Part shown: one piece after another, positions 1 to 8,368 of the stretch
Position numbering within the stretch: position 1 is the first letter of the stretch
Layout: each line of letters begins with the position of its first letter
Origin: Niveispirillum sp. SYP-B3756
GTDB lineage: Bacteria; Pseudomonadota; Alphaproteobacteria; Azospirillales; Azospirillaceae
Direction of reading: 5' to 3'
Assembly: GCF_009495745.1 (NCBI RefSeq)
Contig: NZ_WIDQ01000002.1
Span: 434,001-498,000 of the forward strand
DNA length: 64,000 nucleotides
The notes under the pieces: generated by a model
Databases searched by the model: none
Told to the model about the DNA's origin: nothing
The model's input: only the letters and a program-made list of their open reading frames with translations
Program-made: the position numbers and the translations under genes

Positions 1-1115
1 AAAAGGGATAGAAAGCGGCTGACCGGCCGCCGGCGCAGTTCCTGCCAGTGGCGTTCCTGGCGCAGCCGCATCAGGCTGGAAAGAAGATCAGACCCGGTGG
101 CGATCTGGCCGAAATCACGCAGGTTCAGCAATTGCGGGGCTGCGGCGGCGACAAGCGGCGAACTGACCATTTCCCCCAGCCGGGCCAGCTTGTGCATCAG
201 GTGGGTCTCGCCCCTGTCTTCCCCCAAGGCCATGTCCAGGCAGATCAGACCGAAGGGCTGCCCACCGTAATAGTCGCCGGGGCTGATCCGTTTATAGAAG
301 CGCGTGGCGGCCAATCCCCTGTCATCCGTGGGGGGAACCCCTTCCAGGTCGGCCAGCAGGGCCGATTTCGCCCAGGGCAGCAGGGCCAGTTCGACCTCGC
401 TGCCGGCAAAGCATTTTGCCAGCCTGTCCACCCCGCGCCAGGCGGCCTCCAGGGATTGCAGGGCCGGATGGTCGCGCAGGTCGGCGACCATCCGGCCCAA
501 TCGCCGGTCCAGGCGGGCCAGCCACAAGGCCAGGCTGTCATCATCAAGACCGTCGGCCAGTCGTTCCGCCAGCACCTGCTGGCGCTGGGGCAGCAGGGAA
601 CGCAGGTGCGCCGGCAGCGCCTTGGCCGTCTCCGCCGCGATGCGGGTCAGTTGCCGGTGATCCACCGCGCCCGCCTGGCGCAAGGCGGCCAGCAACATCC
701 GGTCAAGCAGATCATTCTGCAAGGTAAGCGATCGTGGTTCGGCTGGTCCGGCCGGATCGTCGGGAACGCGGGCCCCCAATGCCAGGGCCGCCGGTTCGAA
801 ATCACTCATGCGCCGGAACTTCAGCATCACCTGTTCGGGTGATTGCCCCGGCGCATCGGGATCGGTCAGGTTAAGGACCAGGGCTGGTTTAAGGGCCGCA
901 AAGGCCATCGTGACATCATGATCTGTCAGCGGTGTGAAGACCGGCAGATCTGCTTCCCCATCAATCCCGCGCGTTTTGGCACCGGGGGCAAAGTCGCCCA
1001 CCAGACCAATAATGAACTGCAGAACCTTATCCGGCCCGTCCGGATGCTCCCGATAGCTGAGCCGGACGCGGCGTCCGTCGCCCTGTCTCTGCCTGCTGGC
1101 CTCGCCATAGCGCAT
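1..1115 (-). CDS. TssB-TssC fused T6SS sheath paralogue (ImpD-like), 3' end cut by window edge
   Basis: The reading frame starts at ATG 1115 and is open to base 1, so about 371 codons are visible and the C-terminus lies outside the window. Residues about 15-110 resemble the small sheath protein TssB (VRLSYREHPDG, IIGLVGDFAP, LKFRRMSDFEP). Residues about 130-371 resemble the large sheath protein TssC: LEAAWRGVDRL near 223, then YYGGQPFGLICLD and a segment matching the TssC stretch that ends in the RLRQERHWQELRRR region. It is therefore a natural TssB-TssC fusion, next to a complete separate tssB and tssC at 7.8-9.9 kb. Second TssC-type proteins are known in imp-type T6SS loci; the role here is unknown. 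The ATG overlaps the vgrG stop by one base (TGATG), so the two are probably translationally coupled. Confidence 0.8.
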   Translation of the reverse strand, partial: MRYGEASRQRQGDGRRVRLSYREHPDGPDKVLQFIIGLVGDFAPGAKTRGIDGEADLPVFTPLTDHDVTMAFAALKPALVLNLTDPDAPGQSPEQVMLKFRRMSDFEPAALALGARVPDDPAGPAEPRSLTLQNDLLDRMLLAALRQAGAVDHRQLTRIAAETAKALPAHLRSLLPQRQQVLAERLADGLDDDSLALWLARLDRRLGRMVADLRDHPALQSLEAAWRGVDRLAKCFAGSEVELALLPWAKSALLADLEGVPPTDDRGLAATRFYKRISPGDYYGGQPFGLICLDMALGEDRGETHLMHKLARLGEMVSSPLVAAAAPQLLNLRDFGQIATGSDLLSSLMRLRQERHWQELRRRPVSRFLSL

Positions 1116-3148
1116 CAGCCACCTCCACAAAGGGCGGCGAAGGGGACGCCGTTGGTCGCTGCGGTGACCATCGTCTGGATCTGGGCGATACGCTCCAGAT
1201 TGCCGCTGGGGCGCACCAGACGGCGGCCCGGCGGGACGATATCGCGGCCGCCTTCGGCTGTGGGCGGGGTTTGCGGTCTCTCTGGTCGTTCCGGATCGGC
1301 TGTCACGCCCGCGGGGCTGCCGCCGCTGTTGATCCGCACCATCGGGCCGGATACGGCGATTCCGGCCGGCCCGATGGTGATGAAACTGCCGCCTGATTTC
1401 AGTGTCAGGCCGCTGCCGGCATGGAGCACCAGTTGCTGCCCTGCCTTTACCGCCATGACGGTGTTGGCACGGATATGGATATCGCTGCCGGCGTCCAGCG
1501 ACCAATCTTCGCCAGTCCGTATCCGGATATCGCGCTTGGCTTCCTGGCTGTCATTGCCCTGCACCAGGGCGCGGCGGTCACCCCCGACGCTGAGATGATC
1601 GCCGCCGCCGATCAGGGCCCGCCGCCGCGCCCGGACACGCAGATCAAGATCGCGTTGGGCCTGGATGAAAACCTGCTCCGCGCCTGCCTTGTCCTCCAGC
1701 CTGATTTCATTGAAACCGCTGGCATTGGGAGAGGACCGGCTTTTCAGCACCAGCCGCGTCTTGTTGGCGGGCAGGGGGTAGGGCGGCATATTATCCGCGT
1801 TATAGACGCAACCGGTGACAATCGGCCGATCAGGATTGCCATCCAGGAAGGAGACGACGACTTCCATGCCCACGCGCGGCACCGCCATGCCGCCCCATCG
1901 CCCCCCCGCCAGGGGTTGGGCAACCCGGATCCAACAGGACGATCCTTCATCCCCCTTGGAGCGTCGATCCCAGTGGAAGCTGACGCGGATTCGTCCATAA
2001 GCGTCGGTATGGATTTCCTGGCCGGCAGGGCCGACCACAGTGGCCGTCTGCGGCCCTTCCACCACCGGACGCGGATGATATCGTTGGGGGCGATAGGGGA
2101 TGGCGGTGGGCAGGGCGATGAAACTGTTGTTATAATGGCCACCCCCGCCCGCCATGTCGTTGCTGGCGCTGTGATGAACAGAAAGCAGCAGATAGCTGCC
2201 GTCATAATCCGCCAGTTCGTGGCCGGACAGCAGCACGCGGTTGCCGCAGGCCAGCCGGGGCTCGTTGCTGTTGCCGTCGAACTGTCGCCGCGCTGTTTCC
2301 CATCTTTCCTGGGCCAGGCGTGCCAGGCGATCGGCATCCGCCAGATCCTGATGGCCAGCCGGATGATCGAACTGTTCCAGGGCAGTGGAATGGCCGGCCG
2401 GACTGGCCTCACTGCGCATGGCCAGCAGATCACGGCGGGGCGTTTCGAAATTATGATCACCGACAGCATAACGGCCGGGCACCACCTGCCGCCGCTCCAG
2501 CAGCTTGGTGACGCCGGCCTGCGCATCGGCCATGTCGCCGCGCTTGACCTGTAACGCCCCGGTACCGGCGAATGGCTGGTGCGCGGACGGACCATCGGCC
2601 AGCACCAGCACATGGCGGTCGGCCTCGTGCCGGAAAAAATAATGGATGCCGTCTTCTTCCCAAAGCCGGCTGAGAAAATCCAGATCGCTTTCCCGGTACT
2701 GCACGCAATAAGGACGGACAGGCGGTTGGCTTTCCAGTGTCACTTCTACATCGCTGAAACCCAGCTCGCGGAAAATCTCCTGGGCGATCTCAATTGCGTT
2801 CCGGCCCTGAAAAATACGGCTGTCGCTGCGGCGTGACAGGAACCAGAGCCATGGCACCATGTCCAACTCGTAATGGAACTGGTCGGCAGCAAAATCACGT
2901 CCACGATAGCAGGCATTGGCGACATAGCCATGGAAGTGCCGGTCATAATCGCCGGCACCGCTGCGCACACTGACCACGACCGGCCGGCCAACCAGCCCGG
3001 CAAGATCAACCGGGCTGCCGATGCTGAACGCTTCCAGACGGAAATGGAAAGGCGTAGACAGCCCTTCCTCTCCGCTCAAAGCAGCGATGATCAACCTGTC
3101 CTGCCCCAGCAGGGTATGCAGGCGGAGGAGACGGTTCTCCTGATCCAT
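1115..3148 (-). CDS. vgrG: VgrG/TssI spike protein of the type VI secretion system
   Basis: A 677-residue trimeric spike subunit that caps the Hcp tube and is pushed through the target membrane. The N-terminal gp27-like region begins MDQENRLLRLHTLLG. The gp5 OB-fold carries the family hallmark segment (DAYGRIRVSFHWD, then WIRVAQ and GMEVVVSFLDGNPDRP), followed by the beta-helix repeat region (VKAGQQLVLHAGSGL, SGGSFITIGPAGI). The C-terminus has only a short tail, so no obvious fused effector domain. The ATG at 3148 is chosen because GGGAG sits about seven bases upstream; a GTG at 3181 in the same frame is possible but has no ribosome site. It is divergent from clpV and coupled by TGATG to the TssBC fusion downstream. 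Confidence 0.95.
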   Translation of the reverse strand: MDQENRLLRLHTLLGQDRLIIAALSGEEGLSTPFHFRLEAFSIGSPVDLAGLVGRPVVVSVRSGAGDYDRHFHGYVANACYRGRDFAADQFHYELDMVPWLWFLSRRSDSRIFQGRNAIEIAQEIFRELGFSDVEVTLESQPPVRPYCVQYRESDLDFLSRLWEEDGIHYFFRHEADRHVLVLADGPSAHQPFAGTGALQVKRGDMADAQAGVTKLLERRQVVPGRYAVGDHNFETPRRDLLAMRSEASPAGHSTALEQFDHPAGHQDLADADRLARLAQERWETARRQFDGNSNEPRLACGNRVLLSGHELADYDGSYLLLSVHHSASNDMAGGGGHYNNSFIALPTAIPYRPQRYHPRPVVEGPQTATVVGPAGQEIHTDAYGRIRVSFHWDRRSKGDEGSSCWIRVAQPLAGGRWGGMAVPRVGMEVVVSFLDGNPDRPIVTGCVYNADNMPPYPLPANKTRLVLKSRSSPNASGFNEIRLEDKAGAEQVFIQAQRDLDLRVRARRRALIGGGDHLSVGGDRRALVQGNDSQEAKRDIRIRTGEDWSLDAGSDIHIRANTVMAVKAGQQLVLHAGSGLTLKSGGSFITIGPAGIAVSGPMVRINSGGSPAGVTADPERPERPQTPPTAEGGRDIVPPGRRLVRPSGNLERIAQIQTMVTAATNGVPFAALCGGG

Positions 3149-3483
3149 CAGGCGCTCCCGCTTCCCGACGGCACGCAGCACGTCCGGAACCGCTGCGATG
3201 ATGCCATCTCACTCAATATAACGATGAATTTCAGGGTGAGCATACTCTAATCCATAGGGATTGCTCATATTTATAAAGACTATATGCATTCCATATTATC
3301 ATTCCATGGAAAAATATAACCTTGGTTCGCAATTATAATTGTATTCACTGACTTTTTGGAGGGTCATATTATTCATTTTGTTTGTGCTCTCTTGTCGATT
3401 GGATATGCTGTGTCGGAATTTTCCCTGATGAGATTTCTGGGCTCGCCAGATGCAGCAGTTGTCATTGGACGTGGGAGGGAACG
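3149..3483. promoter_or_regulatory. AT-rich divergent spacer between vgrG and clpV
   Basis: This 335-bp spacer holds no gene that I can support. It is far more AT-rich than its surroundings and must contain the divergent promoters for the vgrG and clpV transcripts. A perfect 12-bp palindrome, CAATTATAATTG, lies at 3330-3341 and could be an operator. I see no convincing sigma-54 (GG-N10-GC) site. A TTG at 3382 would extend clpV upstream, but it lacks a suitably spaced ribosome site. Confidence 0.45.
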
Positions 3484-6042
3484 TTGGAAGCTGATAAGGA
3501 CTTTCTGGTTTCCCGTCTCAACCCGTCAGCCCGTCGCGCGCTGGCCCTGGCGGCCAGATCGGCGCAGGGCTGGGGGCATAGAACCTTGCGCCTGGAACAT
3601 CTGCTGCTGGTCCTGCTGGATGATCCGGAAGACGATGTGCCTTTGCTGCTGCGCCAATATGATGTGGCACCGGCCCGGCTGGCGACGGCCCTGACCCAGA
3701 CCCTGGAGGCTTTGCCCCGTCGGGGAGAGGGGGCGCTCAGCTATTGCCAGGATCTGCTGGATTGCCTCAGCAGCGCCTGGTTGCTGGCTTCTGGCGGTCA
3801 GGGGACGGATGATATCCGGTCCGGCCAGTTGTTGCTGGCGGTGGTGGGGCGGGTTGCTGAATGGGCGGCGGGGCCGGAATGGGCGGCTTTGCTGGCCCCC
3901 TTACAAGCCGACCTGCCCTTGCTGCGCCGCGACCTGCTGCTGCGGCTGGCGCGGCCCGGCGAATCGTCGCCCGCTGATACGGCCGCCGACGGCGTGCCGG
4001 CTGATGATATCCTGTCACGGTACACGATTGATTTTACCGCCCAGGCGGCGGCCGGGCGGATTGATCCGGTCTTCTGCCGTGACCGGGAAATCGGCCAGAT
4101 GATTGATGTGCTGGGGCGGCGGCGCAAAAACAACCCGATGTGTGTGGGCGAGCCAGGTGTCGGCAAAACGGCTGTGGTGGAGGGACTGGCCCTGCGCATT
4201 ACCGCCGGTGAGGTGCCGGATTTCCTGGCCGATGTCCGGCTGCTGGGGCTGGATCTGGGCCTGTTGCAGGCCGGTGCCGGTATGCGGGGGGAGTTTGAGA
4301 AGCGGTTGCGGGCGGTGATCGACGCGGTGAAGGCCTCCCTGCGCCCCATCATCCTGTTCATCGATGAGGCGCATACGCTGATCGGTGCCGGCGGGCCGGC
4401 GGGGGGTGGGGACGCCGCCAACCTGCTGAAGCCGGCGCTGGCGCGGGGGGAACTGCGCACCATCGCCGCCACCACCTGGGGAGAATATAAGCGCTATTTT
4501 GAAAAGGATGCCGCGCTGGCCCGCCGATTCGAACTGGTGAAGCTGGATGAACCGTCGCCGGATGACGCGGTGACCATCCTGCGTGGCCTGCGCCCCGTCT
4601 ATGAGCAGGCGCATGGTGTCATCATCCGTGATGAAGCCGTTGTGGCCGCCGCCCGGCTCTCCGCCCGTTATCTCAGCGGGCGGCAATTGCCGGACAAGGC
4701 CGTTGATCTGCTGGATACCGCGGCTGCGCGCGCACGGTTGAGCACGGTCGCCCGTCCCCCTTCACTGGAGGCGGCACAGAATGCGGCGGCCGTGTTGCGG
4801 CGGGAACGGGATGCTTTGGCCCGCGATCTGGTGGCCGCGCATCCCCGCCTGTCGGCGCTGGATGACGCCATCGCCACGGCCGATCAGGAAGCCAACGCCC
4901 TGGCCGACCGCTGGCAGGCGGAGCGGGAACTGGTGGAGCGTCTGCGCCTTGCCGCGGAGCCGGAGCGGGCGGGGCTGATCGGGGAGCTGCACGAACTGCG
5001 CGGCGACACCATCCTGGTCCATCACGAGGTGACCGCCGATCTGGTGGGGCGTGTCCTGTCCGACTGGACCGGGATTCCCATCGGCACCATGGTGCGCGAC
5101 GAAGCCGCCATGGTGCTCGGGCTGGAGGCGGCGCTGCAGCGCCGGGTCATCGGTCAGGATGCCGCATTGGCGGCTATCGCCCGTTCCATCCGCACCGCCA
5201 AGGCGGGAATCGGCAATCCACAGGCCCCGCTGGGGGTCTTCCTGCTGGTCGGCCCCAGCGGGGTGGGCAAGACGGAGACGGCCACGGCCCTGGCCGATCT
5301 TCTATTCGGCGGGGAGCGCTTCATGTGCACCATCGCCATGTCGGAATTCCAGGAAAAGCACAGTGTCTCCCGCCTCATCGGCTCCCCGCCCGGCTATGTC
5401 GGCTATGGGGAAGGGGGCGTTCTGACCGAAGCCGTGCGCCAGCGCCCCTATTCGGTGGTGCTGCTGGATGAGGTGGAGAAGGCCGATCTGGAGGTGATGA
5501 ACCTGTTCTATCAGGTCTTCGACAAGGGCACCTTGTCGGACGGGGAAGGGCGTACGGTCGATTTCCGCAATACGATCATCTTGTTGACCAGCAATCTGGC
5601 CACCGATCTGTTAACCGATATCGGCCAGGCGATTGATGAGGATGGCGGCGCGATACCGGCGACAGAGGAACTGGCGGATCGGATCCGGCCCGTCCTCTCC
5701 CGCCATTTCAAGCCAGCCCTGTTGGCGCGGATGCAGATCGTTCCCTATCTGCCGCTGCTGGGTGCGCCCCTGACCGCCATTGTGAAGCTGAAGCTGGCGG
5801 CGGTGGCGCGGCGTCTGCGCGACAGCCATGCCATTGATCTGGCCTTCGCCGAAGGGGTCGATACGGCCATCGCCCGCCGCTGCGCCACGGTGGAGGCTGG
5901 TGCACGCAATATCGACCATATCTTGAATGGCAGTCTTCTACCGAAAATCGCAGAACTGGTGCTGAGTCGGCTGGGAGGTGGGCTGCCGGATCGAATCATC
6001 GTATCTATAGATGAAAGTGGAGGATTTTCCGTTTCTGAATAA
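3484..6042 (+). CDS. clpV: ClpV/TssH, AAA+ ATPase recycling the T6SS sheath
   Basis: ClpB-class double AAA+ ATPase that disassembles contracted TssBC sheath in the cytosol. The called protein has 852 residues. A Clp-N-like helical domain covers about 1-165. The first AAA domain has Walker A GEPGVGKT near 222 and Walker B ILFIDEAHTLIGAGG. A short middle coiled-coil region follows. The second AAA domain has GPSGVGKTETAT and VVLLDEVEKAD, then a D2-small domain. The start is TTG 3484, preceded by GGGAGGG at good spacing; an upstream in-frame TTG at 3382 would add a cysteine-rich stretch unlike the family. It is the first gene of the rightward T6SS unit, followed by an AT-rich spacer and tssA. Confidence 0.95.
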   Translation: MEADKDFLVSRLNPSARRALALAARSAQGWGHRTLRLEHLLLVLLDDPEDDVPLLLRQYDVAPARLATALTQTLEALPRRGEGALSYCQDLLDCLSSAWLLASGGQGTDDIRSGQLLLAVVGRVAEWAAGPEWAALLAPLQADLPLLRRDLLLRLARPGESSPADTAADGVPADDILSRYTIDFTAQAAAGRIDPVFCRDREIGQMIDVLGRRRKNNPMCVGEPGVGKTAVVEGLALRITAGEVPDFLADVRLLGLDLGLLQAGAGMRGEFEKRLRAVIDAVKASLRPIILFIDEAHTLIGAGGPAGGGDAANLLKPALARGELRTIAATTWGEYKRYFEKDAALARRFELVKLDEPSPDDAVTILRGLRPVYEQAHGVIIRDEAVVAAARLSARYLSGRQLPDKAVDLLDTAAARARLSTVARPPSLEAAQNAAAVLRRERDALARDLVAAHPRLSALDDAIATADQEANALADRWQAERELVERLRLAAEPERAGLIGELHELRGDTILVHHEVTADLVGRVLSDWTGIPIGTMVRDEAAMVLGLEAALQRRVIGQDAALAAIARSIRTAKAGIGNPQAPLGVFLLVGPSGVGKTETATALADLLFGGERFMCTIAMSEFQEKHSVSRLIGSPPGYVGYGEGGVLTEAVRQRPYSVVLLDEVEKADLEVMNLFYQVFDKGTLSDGEGRTVDFRNTIILLTSNLATDLLTDIGQAIDEDGGAIPATEELADRIRPVLSRHFKPALLARMQIVPYLPLLGAPLTAIVKLKLAAVARRLRDSHAIDLAFAEGVDTAIARRCATVEAGARNIDHILNGSLLPKIAELVLSRLGGGLPDRIIVSIDESGGFSVSE

Positions 6043-6186
6043 ACTGAACAGAATTATATTCAGATGATAATTAATAGAGTATCTCGGTTATTAGATTAAT
6101 ATATAGTTAGACATTAAATTTATAATTGACTATTGTTCGTATTTTTAAGATTTATAGTAATCCATTCAAGCGAAACGGTACGCATA
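6043..6186 (+). promoter_or_regulatory. AT-rich spacer upstream of tssA
   Basis: A strongly AT-rich gap of 144 bp between clpV and tssA inside otherwise GC-rich DNA. It probably holds a promoter for tssA-tssB-tssC-hcp, but no single -35/-10 pair stands out. Like the vgrG-clpV spacer, its composition could make it a target for an AT-binding nucleoid protein. Confidence 0.3.
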
Positions 6187-7776
6187 ATGCCGGCCTCTTC
6201 ATTCAAGATCGATGAAGATCATTTATCCTTGCTTCTGGAACCGTTCGACGATGGTCCAGATGATGCTGGCTTCAATCCGTTTGAAGAGGATCGTTTTCAG
6301 GAAGTCGTGGAAGAGACGCGGCGGCTGTTCAGCGAAGGCCCGGCAGCCGTGCGATGGCAGGCCTGGGTGATCAATCCGGCCGAGGAGCTGTTGCGGGAGC
6401 GGGGCAAGGATCTGCGCCTGGCCGTGTATATCGCCCTGGGCTGGACCCATCTCAGCAAGGAGCCGATGGAGGGGTTGGCGGCCGGCCTTGATTTCCTGAA
6501 CCGGTTGCTCAACGCGTTCCCGCAAACGATCCACCCGCTGCGACAGGATTACCGGCTGAGCGCGCTGGCCTTCCTTGCCGAGCGTGCCAAAGCCTGGCTG
6601 AGCCGGCTGGAGGCCAATGATGATCGCCTGCCGGCCTTCAAGCGGCTGATGAGCGTACTGGGTGACTTCAGGAAAGACCAGTCGGAACAGCTTTATGAAC
6701 CCCTTGTTCCCCTGGATCGGTATTTGAAAGAGTTGGGGGAAAGGCTGCCGCAAGACCAGCCGCCGCCCCCGCCGCCGGTCGAGCCGGCCCCCGCATCCCC
6801 CCCCGCAGGCGACGCGCCAGCCGCCAAAGTGGCGGATGAGGGCAAGCCATCGCCCCCGCCCCCGCCGGCACCCGCCCTGGCATCGGCGTCACAGATCACG
6901 AATGTGACATTCGAGGAATGGGCCATTGCCGAGGCCGCGGCTCTGCGACTGGCAAAGCCGCTGGATGGCAGCGCTTATGCCCTTCTGCGGGCGGGATTAT
7001 GGACGGGGTTGCGCCACGTCAAGGGGGCAAAGGGCACGATCAGCGCCCACGGAACAGCCCCTGCGGCCGAACGTCAGGCGGTCGCACAGTTGCTGGCGGC
7101 GAAGAGCTGGTCGGATCTGCTGGCGAGGGTGGAAAGCCTGTTGCCGCAGCGCCGGTACTGGCTGGATCTCAACCGTTATGCGGACCTGGCCCTGGAAGGC
7201 CTGGAAGAGCCGTTGACCTCTCCGGCCAGGCGCGCCGTGCGCGGGGCTGTCGCGGGTCTGCTGATCCGGGTGCCTGATCTGCCGCAGATGCGCGACAACA
7301 ATAATAACCCGCTGGCCGAGGAAGAGACCCAGATCTGGTGCGCTGGTTTGACGGCTGGACAGCCGGTGGCAAGCGATCCGGTTGATTCTGTGCTGGCCGC
7401 CTGCCGCGCCCGCCGCAAGACAGAGAAGCCACGCGAACTGATGACGTCGTTCGCCGACCCGCCCCCGGCCATCTTGCGCAGTGGGCGCGAGCAGTTCCGC
7501 TGGAAGCTGGCTCAGGCGCAGATTGCAAGCGAGATCAATCTGTTACCGCACGCGCTGGCGCTGTCTGACGAACTGGTGGCGGATGCTGAGCGGATGGGAC
7601 TGGATCAGTGGGAACCGGCCCTGGCCCTGGCGTTGCACCGGCTGCGGACCCGCTGCCTGGCCCATGGCGACATCGCCAAGCTGCGGCCGGAGGCCGATCG
7701 CCGGATGGCGCAGGCCCGCAGCCTGGCCATCATTTTCCGCCTGGACCCGGTCGCGGCACTGGATGGGCTTGGATGA
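6187..7776 (+). CDS. tssA: TssA, T6SS baseplate/sheath cap protein
   Basis: A 529-residue cytosolic protein that in this family nucleates tail-tube and sheath polymerisation. Residues about 45-160 form the ImpA_N domain (AVYIALGWTHLSKEPM, then LNRLLNAFPQTIHPLRQDYR without a gap). Residues about 191-232 are a proline/alanine-rich linker. The remainder is a helical C-terminal region with the segment LPQRRYWLDLNRYAD, typical of the VasJ/EvfE-like C-terminal half of TssA proteins. ATG 6187 is chosen over an upstream start at 6133, which would add an atypical hydrophobic leader. A strong ribosome site is not evident. tssB follows after 40 bp. Confidence 0.85.
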   Translation: MPASSFKIDEDHLSLLLEPFDDGPDDAGFNPFEEDRFQEVVEETRRLFSEGPAAVRWQAWVINPAEELLRERGKDLRLAVYIALGWTHLSKEPMEGLAAGLDFLNRLLNAFPQTIHPLRQDYRLSALAFLAERAKAWLSRLEANDDRLPAFKRLMSVLGDFRKDQSEQLYEPLVPLDRYLKELGERLPQDQPPPPPPVEPAPASPPAGDAPAAKVADEGKPSPPPPPAPALASASQITNVTFEEWAIAEAAALRLAKPLDGSAYALLRAGLWTGLRHVKGAKGTISAHGTAPAAERQAVAQLLAAKSWSDLLARVESLLPQRRYWLDLNRYADLALEGLEEPLTSPARRAVRGAVAGLLIRVPDLPQMRDNNNNPLAEEETQIWCAGLTAGQPVASDPVDSVLAACRARRKTEKPRELMTSFADPPPAILRSGREQFRWKLAQAQIASEINLLPHALALSDELVADAERMGLDQWEPALALALHRLRTRCLAHGDIAKLRPEADRRMAQARSLAIIFRLDPVAALDGLG

Positions 7777-7816
7777 AACGAGGCTGCCGCCGGCAGCCTG
7801 TTGAAAGGGGGCGTTG

Positions 7817-8368
7817 ATGAGTTCGGATGTTTCGGTGACGCCGAAGGAGCGGATCAATATCACCTATGCCGCCGCCATCGAGGGGGGCGAGGAACAGCGG
7901 GAACTGCCCCTGCGGTTGCTGTTGCTGGGTGATTATCGCCAGGATGCCGATCCGGTGGCCAATATTGGCGAGCGCAAATCCTACGATGTGGACAAGGAAA
8001 CGCTGGATAGCGCGATGGCGCTGATGAAGCTGTCCTTGAACCTGACGGTGCCCAACAAGCTGGATGATGCGGATAGCAGCGAGAAGCTGAATGTCGCGCT
8101 GCGGGTCCGCAAGCTGAAGGATCTGGAGCCTGACAGCATCGCGCGGCAGGTGCCCGCCTTGCAGGAACTGATCCGGGTGCGGCAGGCACTCCTTTCATTG
8201 AAAGGGCCGCTGGCCGATATGCCCGCCGCAGGCAAGCAGCTGCTGGAAAGCGTGAAGACAAATGCGATCAGCGATGAGGCGATGCGCTCCCGCATCCGCG
8301 CGCTGCTGGATCAGATTCAGACCAATGAGAAGAATCTCCGCAACGGCAATCAGGGGAATGCCCGATGA
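7817..8368 (+). CDS. tssB: TssB/VipA, small subunit of the T6SS contractile sheath
   Basis: A 183-residue protein that pairs with TssC to form the contractile sheath. It shows the family pattern: ERINITYAAAIEGGEEQ, then LPLRLLLLGDYR, then an internal region ending LNVALRVRKLKDLEPDSIA, with a charged C-terminal helix. ATG 7817 has an AAAGGGGG ribosome site; a TTG three bases upstream is the only competitor. The stop overlaps the tssC start as ATGA, as expected for subunits needed in equal amounts. Confidence 0.95.
   Translation: MSSDVSVTPKERINITYAAAIEGGEEQRELPLRLLLLGDYRQDADPVANIGERKSYDVDKETLDSAMALMKLSLNLTVPNKLDDADSSEKLNVALRVRKLKDLEPDSIARQVPALQELIRVRQALLSLKGPLADMPAAGKQLLESVKTNAISDEAMRSRIRALLDQIQTNEKNLRNGNQGNAR

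Noticed and set aside
48-842. Long plus-strand open frame at the left edge.
   Set aside because: It is antisense to the TssB-TssC fusion, which has clear family motifs; the plus-strand frame has none.
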